Below the pieces are notes generated by a model. The model was not told the origin of the DNA. It saw only the letters and a program-made list of their open reading frames with translations, and did no database searches. From contig NZ_CALLXM010000088.1 of NCBI RefSeq assembly GCF_937875265.1, positions 1-21,734 of the forward strand: DNA of 21,734 nt, written 5' to 3'. The translations under genes were made by a program, and so were the position numbers. Shown here one piece after another: positions 14,581-21,064 of this stretch (the first letter of the stretch is position 1; every line of letters starts with the position of its first letter). The stretch is from an uncultured Acetobacter sp. Lineage in GTDB: Bacteria; Pseudomonadota; Alphaproteobacteria; Acetobacterales; Acetobacteraceae.

Positions 14581-17175
14581 CTAACGACGTTTTTGCAACA
14601 CTGCGAGGGCTGCAAACGGGCCGGTATTATCCTGTGTCATGCCTCCGCGTGCCCTGGGGCTGTGTTTGTTGTTCTTGCGTGCAAGGGCGACAGGGCGTGT
14701 CGGCAGTAGCATTGCTGGTGTGGCAGGCCCGAATTGTTTTTTGCCCAGAACAGACGCTTTTTGCACCCGCACGCCCAGATCAGACAGAACCATCAGCAGA
14801 TCAGCCGCAGGCACCCCCAGACGGGAGGCTGTGTCTGTCTGAAGCGGGCAGCCGCCAGAATGGGTGGCAAGCTCAGACAGGGTTTTGTGCGTCTCCTGTG
14901 CGATATCAAGCCGGATCAGGAAATCTGCAGCACACTGCCAGCCGATTTGCATCAGCACGGACCGATCCTGCGCTGAAAGTTTAGTCTCAGGCGGCAGGCG
15001 GCAGGATACCGCGCCTGGTTTGGGGAGCGGGGGCACGGGGTGGCCAGTATGGAGCTGCACCAGCAACGCGCGGAGTATCATGGGGCGCGGGCGCAAAAGC
15101 TGCGGGCAGAACAAAAGCCTGTCGCTGACCCGCAGGCCCAGCCTGTGCAGAAAAAGACTGTCTTTTTTGGGGATCAAAGTGTCCGGGGGGAGCGTCATCA
15201 CGCCGCCCTGTTCTGTCAGGCCATGCACCAGCCCACGCAGAGTCGGTTTATCAGCTACGGCCTGTGTTGCCCGGAAAAGAGGCGCGAGGGTTTTTTGCAG
15301 GGTTGCCGTCACAAACGCAGTCAGGCGCATGCGGATGCGTTCGCGGTGCGATGGCTCCAGAAACTCAGCCGTTGTCACATGCACGGCAGGCCGCAGCAGG
15401 TCCTCCCCTTTTTGCAAATGCCCTATGGCATCCCCCAGCCAGAGCAGGGTGCCGGTGGCCGGGTCCAGCGTCAGGCTTTCATCCGGCGTTTGCAGGAACT
15501 GCGTGACACGACGCGGGATTTCACTGCGGGCTGCACGGCGGGCAGCCCGCATCAGCAAAGGCTGGTCAGACCGGGCGGCTTCCTGATCCGGGATAAAGGC
15601 AAAGCCCTGCATATGGCCCACGGCATGGCCTTCCACGCTCACTTCTCCGGTGCGGGTAATGGCAGAAAGCAGGGGTTTGCTGTCAGCTTCTTCCAGCCTG
15701 CGGGCCAGACTGGTGGCGCGTTTGTCTACAAAGCGGGCCGCCAGCCGTTCGTGCAGCAAATCAGAAAGCGTATCTTCAATGGCGCGGGTGCGGGCGCGCC
15801 AGAGCTGCGGGTTTTCCACCCAGTCCGAGCGTGTGGCGACATAGGCCCAGATACGGATGCCCATCAGCCGCTGCATCAGGGCGTCAATATCGCCCTCGGT
15901 GTGTTCCAGGTTCGCCAGCCGGGGTTCCATCCAGCTTGAAGGCAAATGCCCTTCCTTGACCAGCACAGTGAAAATCTGAGCGCACTGGCGAATATGGCTG
16001 TCTTCCCCCAGCTTGCGGAAATCCGGAATCTGGCAGACTTCCCACAACAGGCGGGTGCGGCCCGGTTCTTTGCTCAGGCTCTGGATGGTGGCGTCCCGCA
16101 TCAGCGCACTGAGCACAATAATGTCTGACGCGGGTTCCGCTGCCCGCAGCCCGGAATACGGCGGCTTCTGGCACAGGCTGGCATACAGGGCGCGGGGGGA
16201 TGTGTAGTCCAGCGCGCTGTTACGCCAGTAGAGATGGGGCAGGGCCTCAAACTGGTGGTTTTCCACAGCTTCTGCAATATTTTCAGGCAGAGGCGGGCAG
16301 TCGCCTGTGGTGCCAAATGTGCCATCCTGCGCGCCGCGCCCGGCGCGCCCGGCAATCTGCGCGACTTCAGCCGGGGTTAGTATCCGGCGGCGGGAGCCAT
16401 CAAATTTGGAAAGTCCGGCAAAGGCCACATGCTGGATATCCATGTTCAGCCCCATGCCAATGGCATCCGTGGCGACAAGGTAATCCACTTCCCGCTTCTG
16501 GTAGAGCTCCACCTGAGCGTTCCGGGTGCGGGGGGAAAGCTGGCCCATCACCACAGCACAGCCGCCACGCCTGCGCCGGATGGCCTCGGCAATGGCGTAC
16601 ACATCCCCGGCAGAGAAGGCGACAATGGCGGAGCGGGGCGGAAGGCGGGAGAGGCGCGTGAAGCCGGTATAGCTCAGATCAGAAAGGCGGGGCCGGGCCT
16701 CGATCTCAATGCCCCGGATCAGCGTGCGGAGGAGCGGCGCAATGGTTTCAGCCCCCAGAAACAGGGTTTCTGATTGCCCGCGTGCGTTCAGAAGCCGGTC
16801 CGTAAACACATGGCCGCGTTCCGGGTCTGCACAGAGCTGAATTTCGTCCACAGCGATAAAGTCCACGTGGCGGTCCATCGGCATGGCTTCCACCGTGCAG
16901 GAAAACCAGCGCGCCCCCGAGGGGATGATTTTTTCTTCCCCCGTAATGAGGCCCACGGCGCGTACGCCCTTCAGCCGCACCATGCGTTCATAGTTTTCCC
17001 GGGCCAGCAGGCGGAGCGGAAACCCCATGATGCCAGAGGTGTGTGCCAGCATCCGTTCCAGCGCCAGATGGGTCTTGCCGGTGTTGGTTGGCCCCAGTAC
17101 AGCGCGAACGGGAGCATCCTCGGTAATGGCGGGGGACCGCAGGCGGCTGGCCTGACGGCTAGGGGTATCCATCAT
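14581..17175 (-). CDS. Suv3-like superfamily 2 RNA helicase
   Basis: An ATP-dependent helicase related to SUPV3L1/Suv3 of the mitochondrial degradosome, with a likely role in RNA unwinding and decay. From the tandem ATG at 17175/17172 it has about 864 residues. Walker A GPTNTGKTH is at 28-36, FPLRLLARENYERM at 52-65, motif II DEIQ at 110-113, ATDAIGMGLNMDI near 235-247, and motif VI QIAGRAGRG at 273-281. The rest is a long helicase-associated C-terminal region with less conserved sequence and a basic tail. The frame is open further upstream, to 17685, but that part lies opposite the aminopeptidase gene and has no domain. CAGG just before the tandem ATG is the only ribosome-site signal. fdxA follows on the same strand. 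The bacterial substrate is not established by anything visible here. Confidence 0.9.
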   Translation of the reverse strand: MMDTPSRQASRLRSPAITEDAPVRAVLGPTNTGKTHLALERMLAHTSGIMGFPLRLLARENYERMVRLKGVRAVGLITGEEKIIPSGARWFSCTVEAMPMDRHVDFIAVDEIQLCADPERGHVFTDRLLNARGQSETLFLGAETIAPLLRTLIRGIEIEARPRLSDLSYTGFTRLSRLPPRSAIVAFSAGDVYAIAEAIRRRRGGCAVVMGQLSPRTRNAQVELYQKREVDYLVATDAIGMGLNMDIQHVAFAGLSKFDGSRRRILTPAEVAQIAGRAGRGAQDGTFGTTGDCPPLPENIAEAVENHQFEALPHLYWRNSALDYTSPRALYASLCQKPPYSGLRAAEPASDIIVLSALMRDATIQSLSKEPGRTRLLWEVCQIPDFRKLGEDSHIRQCAQIFTVLVKEGHLPSSWMEPRLANLEHTEGDIDALMQRLMGIRIWAYVATRSDWVENPQLWRARTRAIEDTLSDLLHERLAARFVDKRATSLARRLEEADSKPLLSAITRTGEVSVEGHAVGHMQGFAFIPDQEAARSDQPLLMRAARRAARSEIPRRVTQFLQTPDESLTLDPATGTLLWLGDAIGHLQKGEDLLRPAVHVTTAEFLEPSHRERIRMRLTAFVTATLQKTLAPLFRATQAVADKPTLRGLVHGLTEQGGVMTLPPDTLIPKKDSLFLHRLGLRVSDRLLFCPQLLRPRPMILRALLVQLHTGHPVPPLPKPGAVSCRLPPETKLSAQDRSVLMQIGWQCAADFLIRLDIAQETHKTLSELATHSGGCPLQTDTASRLGVPAADLLMVLSDLGVRVQKASVLGKKQFGPATPAMLLPTRPVALARKNNKHSPRARGGMTQDNTGPFAALAVLQKRR

Positions 17176-17232
17176 CCTGCCATGGTCCGCTGGTATGCGT
17201 TCAAAAGCAACCCGTTCCCTTCTGCGGGGCAT

Positions 17233-17256
17233 TGCGCCGGGGGTGCTCCCGGCGCA
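17233..17256 (+). other. Strong GC-rich hairpin in the aminopeptidase leader
   Basis: TGCGCCGGG (17233-17241) and CCCGGCGCA (17248-17256) form a perfect 9-bp stem with a 6-nt loop. GGTTTTAG follows, then the aminopeptidase ribosome site 9 nt after the stem. The T-run is short, so it may be an attenuator, an mRNA-stabilising 5' hairpin or a translational element. It also lies in the upstream region of the divergent helicase gene. Confidence 0.5.
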
Positions 17257-17265
17257 GGTTTTAGT

Positions 17266-17272
17266 AAGGAGG
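17266..17272 (+). promoter_or_regulatory. Ribosome binding site deciding the aminopeptidase start
   Basis: AAGGAGG, close to a perfect Shine-Dalgarno, lies 8 nt before the ATG at 17281. This settles the start, although the frame is open back to 16774. Confidence 0.85.
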
Positions 17273-17280
17273 AAGTGTCC

Positions 17281-18726
17281 ATGTCCGTTCGTGAACCAGA
17301 CTGTCTCATTGTATCCCGCAGCCGCCGCAAGACGGGTGAAGGTGCCATCCGCACCGTGCATGGCGTGCGGGGGGCTGACCCCAAGGCTCTTGCCACCTTG
17401 CTGGGTGCCAAAGGGGCTGCCTTTACGCAGGCCTGTGGCTTTACCGGCCAGCCGGGCCAGCTTGTGCTGGTGCCCGATGCCAGTGGAACACCGGTGGGGC
17501 TGTTTGGGGTGCCGGAAAATGGGCAGCGTGACCCGTATCTGTTTGGGGCTCTGGCGCGGGATCTGCCCGCCGGAGACTGGCAGGTAAAAATACCTGCCGA
17601 CATCGCGCGGGAAGATGTGATTCTGGGCTTCTGTCTGGGGGCCTATCAGTTCTCCCTGAAATCCGCTGGGAAGACAGCACCGCATACAGGGCCGCGTCTG
17701 GTCGTGACGGCTGCCGAGCAGAAAGGTCTGGCCGCAGAGACCGCGCGATCAGTCTGGCTGGCGCGGGATCTGATTAATACGCCTGCCAACCTGCTGGGGC
17801 CATCTGAGCTGGCTCGGGCCGCACGGGCCGCGCTGACGCCGTTTGGCGCGGATGTGGAGATCATCAAGGGTTCGGCGCTGGATAAAGCTTATCCGTTGCT
17901 GGCGCATGTGGGGAACGGGTCCGAACGTGGGCCGCGTGTCGCTATTGCTCGCTGGAAGGGGAGCAAGGCCGGGAAATCCGCCCCTCTGCTGTCTCTGGTC
18001 GGGAAGGGCGTGTGCTTTGATTCTGGCGGGTATGACATCAAGCCTTCTGCGGGCATGCTGCGGATGAAAAAAGATATGGGCGGCGCTGCGAGTGCGCTGG
18101 CTCTGGCCCGGCTGATTATGACGCAGGACCTGCCGGTGCGGCTGGAAGCGCGGCTTGGCTGTGTGGAAAACAGTGTATCTGGACATGCCATGCGGCCACT
18201 GGATGTGGTGAAGAGTCGCGCGGGCCTGACCGTGGAAATTGGCAATACCGATGCTGAAGGTCGACTGGTGCTGTGTGACCTGCTGAGCGAGGCGGGTGAG
18301 CACGCCCCGGACCTGCTGATGGACATTGCCACTCTGACCGGCGCCGCCCGTGTGGCGCTGGGGCCGGACCTGCCCGCGTTGTTCAGTAATGATGATGCCG
18401 TGGCGCAGTCCATTCTGGACGCGGGCCAGCGGCAGGCTGACCCACTATGGCGGTTGCCTTTATGGCAGGGTTATGCGGGATGGCTGAAAAGCCCGGTGGC
18501 TGATCTGAACAATATTTCCTCTAAACCGATGGCAGGTGCAGTAACAGCCGGACTGTTTCTTGAGCGTTTTGTAAATGCTGGCCAGCGGTGGGCGCATATC
18601 GACAGCTATGCGTGGAACGATAGTGACAGGCCCGGACGGCCTGAAGGTGGCGATTCTCCTGGGGTCCGGGCGCTTTTTGATGCGGTGTGTCGAATTTTTG
18701 ATACAAAAACTGACCCGATGTCGTAA
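17281..18726 (+). CDS. M17 family leucyl aminopeptidase
   Basis: A cytosolic metallo-aminopeptidase of the PepA/LAP family that removes N-terminal residues from peptides. The 481-residue protein has a variable N-terminal domain and a conserved C-terminal catalytic domain. All metal and catalytic positions are present: K242 and D247 in GKGVCFDSGG, the catalytic K254 (DIKPS), D265 in KDMGGAAS, and D324, E326 and R328 in the signature NTDAEGRL (322-329). The end SYAWNDSDRPGRPEGG is also typical. The start is fixed by an AAGGAGG site. It diverges from the helicase, with 105 bp between starts. Some family members also bind DNA, but nothing here shows that. A palindrome begins directly after the stop codon. 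Confidence 0.95.
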   Translation: MSVREPDCLIVSRSRRKTGEGAIRTVHGVRGADPKALATLLGAKGAAFTQACGFTGQPGQLVLVPDASGTPVGLFGVPENGQRDPYLFGALARDLPAGDWQVKIPADIAREDVILGFCLGAYQFSLKSAGKTAPHTGPRLVVTAAEQKGLAAETARSVWLARDLINTPANLLGPSELARAARAALTPFGADVEIIKGSALDKAYPLLAHVGNGSERGPRVAIARWKGSKAGKSAPLLSLVGKGVCFDSGGYDIKPSAGMLRMKKDMGGAASALALARLIMTQDLPVRLEARLGCVENSVSGHAMRPLDVVKSRAGLTVEIGNTDAEGRLVLCDLLSEAGEHAPDLLMDIATLTGAARVALGPDLPALFSNDDAVAQSILDAGQRQADPLWRLPLWQGYAGWLKSPVADLNNISSKPMAGAVTAGLFLERFVNAGQRWAHIDSYAWNDSDRPGRPEGGDSPGVRALFDAVCRIFDTKTDPMS

Positions 18727-18743
18727 AGAAATGTCACATTTCT
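18727..18743 (+). promoter_or_regulatory. 17-bp perfect palindrome after the aminopeptidase stop
   Basis: AGAAATGT-C-ACATTTCT is a perfect palindrome with a central C. It starts at the base after the aminopeptidase TAA and lies upstream of the MarR-type gene. The length and symmetry suit an operator; as RNA it would form a 7-bp AT-rich stem without a T-run. Confidence 0.5.
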
Positions 18744-18757
18744 GGAACTATTTTTAC

Positions 18758-18780
18758 TGTACAGGTTTTAAACATGTACA
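18758..18780 (+). promoter_or_regulatory. 23-bp near-perfect palindrome, candidate MarR operator
   Basis: TGTACA at 18758-18763 and again at 18775-18780 flank GTTT-T-AAAC. Only the pair 18764/18774 breaks the symmetry. The dyad overlaps a possible -35 (TTAAAC, 18768-18773), 17 bp before TATAAG at 18791-18796. A dyad of this size over the promoter is what MarR-family autorepressors commonly bind. Confidence 0.55.
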
Positions 18781-18796
18781 CCGGCTCCTATATAAG
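18768..18796 (+). promoter_or_regulatory. Candidate promoter of the MarR-type gene
   Basis: TTAAAC (18768-18773), 17 bp, TATAAG (18791-18796). The -10 is good and the -35 poor, as expected if repression or activation matters. Transcription would start near 18803, only a few bases before the ATG at 18808, which favours the later ATG at 18886 as the translation start. Confidence 0.35.
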
Positions 18797-18885
18797 CCTC
18801 ATCAAGTATGCCGGAAGTAAAAACTAAAAACCGAAAGCTGGCCGTCAGGGCAGTGATCGGACCTTATGGAAAGGACAAGATTCTG

Positions 18886-19299
18886 ATGGCACATACTGCC
18901 GCAAAAGCCGAAGAGCTGGTTAAAACTCTTCGCGATACCATTGTTTCACTGGTGCGTGGCGAAGGCCCCGACCTCTCTGCAAGGCAGCTTGCGGTCTTTC
19001 TGACCTGCTATCTTGATGAATCTGGCCACACCGTACGTGGTCTGGCTTCCAGCCTGAATGTGTCCAAGCCCGCCATTACCCGCGCCCTTGACCGTCTGGG
19101 TGAGCTGGATCTGGCCCGCCGTAAGGTTGATCCGCTGGATCGTCGCTCCGTTCTGGTGCAGCGCACCCCCAAAGGGGCGGCTTACCTGAAGGAAATCCGT
19201 TCCATCATGGGTGGAGCAGCTGAAGACGAAGCTAAAAAGGCACATCAGGAAGACAAACCCGTCCGCCGTGCCACACTGCGTCGTGTTGCTGCAGCCTGA
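18886..19299 (+). CDS. MarR-type winged-helix transcriptional regulator
   Basis: A DNA-binding regulator, probably dimeric. From the ATG at 18886 it has 137 residues. A helical N-terminus (AKAEELVKTLRDTIVSLV) is followed by LSARQLAVFLTCYLDESGHT, a helix-turn-helix (VRGLASSLNVSKPAITRALD), and a wing with DPLDRRSVLVQRTPKGAAYL. This order matches the MarR core. The basic tail RRATLRRVAAA is not usual for the family. The frame extends to an ATG at 18808, which lacks a ribosome site and would add 26 basic residues. AAGGA at 18871-18875 lies 10 nt before 18886. Two palindromes upstream suggest autoregulation. No ligand or target can be read from the sequence; flanking genes are a peptidase and an exported protein. 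Confidence 0.8.
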   Translation: MAHTAAKAEELVKTLRDTIVSLVRGEGPDLSARQLAVFLTCYLDESGHTVRGLASSLNVSKPAITRALDRLGELDLARRKVDPLDRRSVLVQRTPKGAAYLKEIRSIMGGAAEDEAKKAHQEDKPVRRATLRRVAAA

Positions 19300-19310
19300 G
19301 GGCATTTTTT
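19290..19310 (+). terminator. Weak terminator at the end of the MarR-type gene
   Basis: TGC-AG-CC pairs with GGGCA (five pairs, 2-nt bulge, 3-nt loop), followed by six Ts (19305-19310). It includes the gene's TGA stop. The stem is short, so termination may be partial. Confidence 0.3.
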
Positions 19311-19468
19311 AACCGGCCTGTCTGCTGAATTCTTTTTAAAGGGGAAACGGCAGGTAGGTCGGGTGCGAGAAACTTTTATCTGCATGGAGCGTTTTTTCTG
19401 AATGCTTTTCCAAATTCTACCGGCCTTCCGTCGGGAGGATGAAATTGGGAAAGAACACAGAGAAATAA

Positions 19469-19478
19469 GGAACGTTCC
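19469..19478 (+). promoter_or_regulatory. Palindrome overlapping the ribosome site of the exported protein gene
   Basis: GGAACGTTCC is a perfect 10-bp palindrome one base before the ATG at 19480. Its left arm contains part of the AAGGA ribosome site (19467-19471). Confidence 0.45.
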
Positions 19479-19479
19479 A

Positions 19480-19929
19480 ATGCGGTTTACTTCTGTTGCC
19501 GCTGTAGCGGCACTGGCGTTTTCTTCAGTCAGCATAATGCCTGCAGCACACGCTGCTGATGCGATGGGTGCACCAACCGCCAAAATTACCCTCAGTGCTA
19601 AATCAGCCGATGTGGGGCTCGGCTACACATGGGGCGATGGCAACCTGAGCTACGGGGGGCACACCTACAAATTCACCATTACCGGCGGGACGATTGCTGC
19701 TGTCGGTTTTTCCAAAATTGAAGGTACCGGAACTGTCTATAACCTGCATCGCCTGCAGGATTTTGACGGTACCTATGGCGCAGCCCACGGGGAAGCAACA
19801 CTGGGCAACGGCCTCGGTGGGGCTGTTATGGAAAATAAAAACGGCGTTCGCATCAAGATCGAGACCATCTCCAAAGGTGCACGTCTTGCCGGGTCTGCTC
19901 AGGGCCTGACGCTTGAACTGAAGAAATAA
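19480..19929 (+). CDS. Small exported protein of unknown function
   Basis: A 149-residue protein with a clear Sec signal: MRFTSVAAVAALAFSS, then cleavage probably after AHA (residue 25) or the next Ala. The mature part of about 123 residues looks like a compact beta-rich domain, with alternating strands such as AKITLSAKSADVGLGYTWG, HTYKFTITGG, TGTVYNLHRLQDFDGTY, NKNGVRIKIETIS and GLTLELKK. I have the impression of a widespread proteobacterial periplasmic family with the VYNL...DF.GTY pattern, but cannot name it. The ATG at 19480 is chosen because AAGGAA precedes it and the signal peptide begins there, although the frame is open from 19402. No cysteines or catalytic motif are seen. It follows the MarR-type gene by 180 bp and converges on the sugar transferase. 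Confidence 0.8.
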   Translation: MRFTSVAAVAALAFSSVSIMPAAHAADAMGAPTAKITLSAKSADVGLGYTWGDGNLSYGGHTYKFTITGGTIAAVGFSKIEGTGTVYNLHRLQDFDGTYGAAHGEATLGNGLGGAVMENKNGVRIKIETISKGARLAGSAQGLTLELKK

Positions 19930-19961
19930 ACGAAACGGCTGACGTCCTTAGAACGCGCCGC

Positions 19962-21005
19962 TTACCACGGACCAATCGGGTGGCGGCGGGTTTGCAGGGC
20001 GGCAAAGCCTGTCCAGAGCAGCTGGGGCAACAGAAGTAGCCCCAGCGCGCTGGCAAGGCCGGGAATGAGCGGCATGGGTGCAGTATAAAGCGCCACAAGA
20101 GCCCCCCAGGCCACAAAACCCCATTCCGCCAGTGTGATAAGTGCCGGGTTGATGCCGCTGCGGTGCAGCACCTGATACAAATGCCCCCTATGCGCCTGCA
20201 CCAGAGAGTGTCCGGCCAGTTTGCGGCGGACCAGTGTGAACAGCACATCATAAATAAGCGGGAACAGCAGGCATGGCCCCAGCAGCCAGCCGGAAGGCAA
20301 AGGGGTCACGTGGGCGATATGCAGCGCCGACGCTCCTGCCAGCAGCCCGCAGCCCTGGCTCCCAACATCCCCCAGAAAAATACGGGCCTTCGGGTAGTTG
20401 AATGGTAGAAAGCCGCACAGGCAGGCACACAGCAAGAGTGAAGACCATAACAGGTCCGGCACGCCAAAGGCCGGGGCGATGAGTGCGAGAATGAGGCCCC
20501 CTGTCGCCAGTGAGCCGGAAATCAGCCCGTTCAGTCCGTCCATGAAATTGATGGCGTTGGTGATGAACACCAGCCACAGCATGGAGAGTACGGCCCCGAC
20601 AACAGCCCCACCCCATGCCGGTGGCAGGGGCAGACTGTTCCCCCCGACCACCACCAGAACCGCAGCCAGACACTGGGCCGCAAATTTGATGGAGGGTGGC
20701 CACTGATACAGGTCATCCAGCCAGGAAACCCCGGCCAGCAGGGCCGTGGCGAGGGCTGTTAAAATTACCGGAGCGCTCAGCACGGGCTGACCCGTTACAA
20801 GGTGCAGAATCGGGAACAGCACAAAAAATGAGGCCATCACGCCCACGCCACCACCTTTGGGGGTAGGGCGTTCATGCGCGCTTCTGTGGCCCGGATGGTC
20901 CAGAACGGCCACACGGATCATTAGTCGCACCAGAAAGCTGGTGAAAAAAACGGCGCAGATCAGGCAGAAAACCGCCAGAAAAAGAGAAGAGGGGACGATG
21001 GGCAT
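19962..21005 (-). CDS. Polyprenyl-phosphate sugar-1-phosphate transferase (WecA/WbpL-like, MraY superfamily)
   Basis: An integral membrane enzyme that starts a surface glycan by moving a HexNAc-1-phosphate from a UDP-sugar to undecaprenyl phosphate. From the ATG at 21005 it has 347 residues and about ten hydrophobic segments. Family motifs appear in order: HERPTPKGGG, the Asp-rich SWLDDL, NAINFMDGLNGL, ARIFLGDVGS, and the cytoplasmic RRKLAGHSLVQAHRGHLYQ with its H-x2-H. The HRGHLYQ form is closer to WbpL/WecA than to MraY. The frame is open to 21071, but that would overlap the divergent gene starting at 21065, so 21005 (MPIVPSSLFLA) is preferred; its ribosome site is weak. It is divergent from an epimerase/dehydratase of the same pathway type, with 59 bp between starts. 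Confidence 0.9.
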   Translation of the reverse strand: MPIVPSSLFLAVFCLICAVFFTSFLVRLMIRVAVLDHPGHRSAHERPTPKGGGVGVMASFFVLFPILHLVTGQPVLSAPVILTALATALLAGVSWLDDLYQWPPSIKFAAQCLAAVLVVVGGNSLPLPPAWGGAVVGAVLSMLWLVFITNAINFMDGLNGLISGSLATGGLILALIAPAFGVPDLLWSSLLLCACLCGFLPFNYPKARIFLGDVGSQGCGLLAGASALHIAHVTPLPSGWLLGPCLLFPLIYDVLFTLVRRKLAGHSLVQAHRGHLYQVLHRSGINPALITLAEWGFVAWGALVALYTAPMPLIPGLASALGLLLLPQLLWTGFAALQTRRHPIGPW

Positions 21006-21064
21006 GGTCTCGTCAGGTTGTGCAGCTTCTAGGATGGCAGGCGCTAGGCTATAGGTGCAAGGTA

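Noticed and set aside
14070..14984. 304-codon plus-strand frame across fdxA and the helicase 3' end
   Set aside because: Antisense to two well-supported genes, with a patchwork composition and no domain.
16774..17280. N-terminal extension of the aminopeptidase frame
   Set aside because: It overlaps the helicase gene in antisense, and AAGGAGG before 17281 marks the real start.
17176..17685. N-terminal extension of the helicase frame
   Set aside because: It lies opposite the aminopeptidase coding region, has no motif, and the helicase core begins soon after the ATG at 17175.
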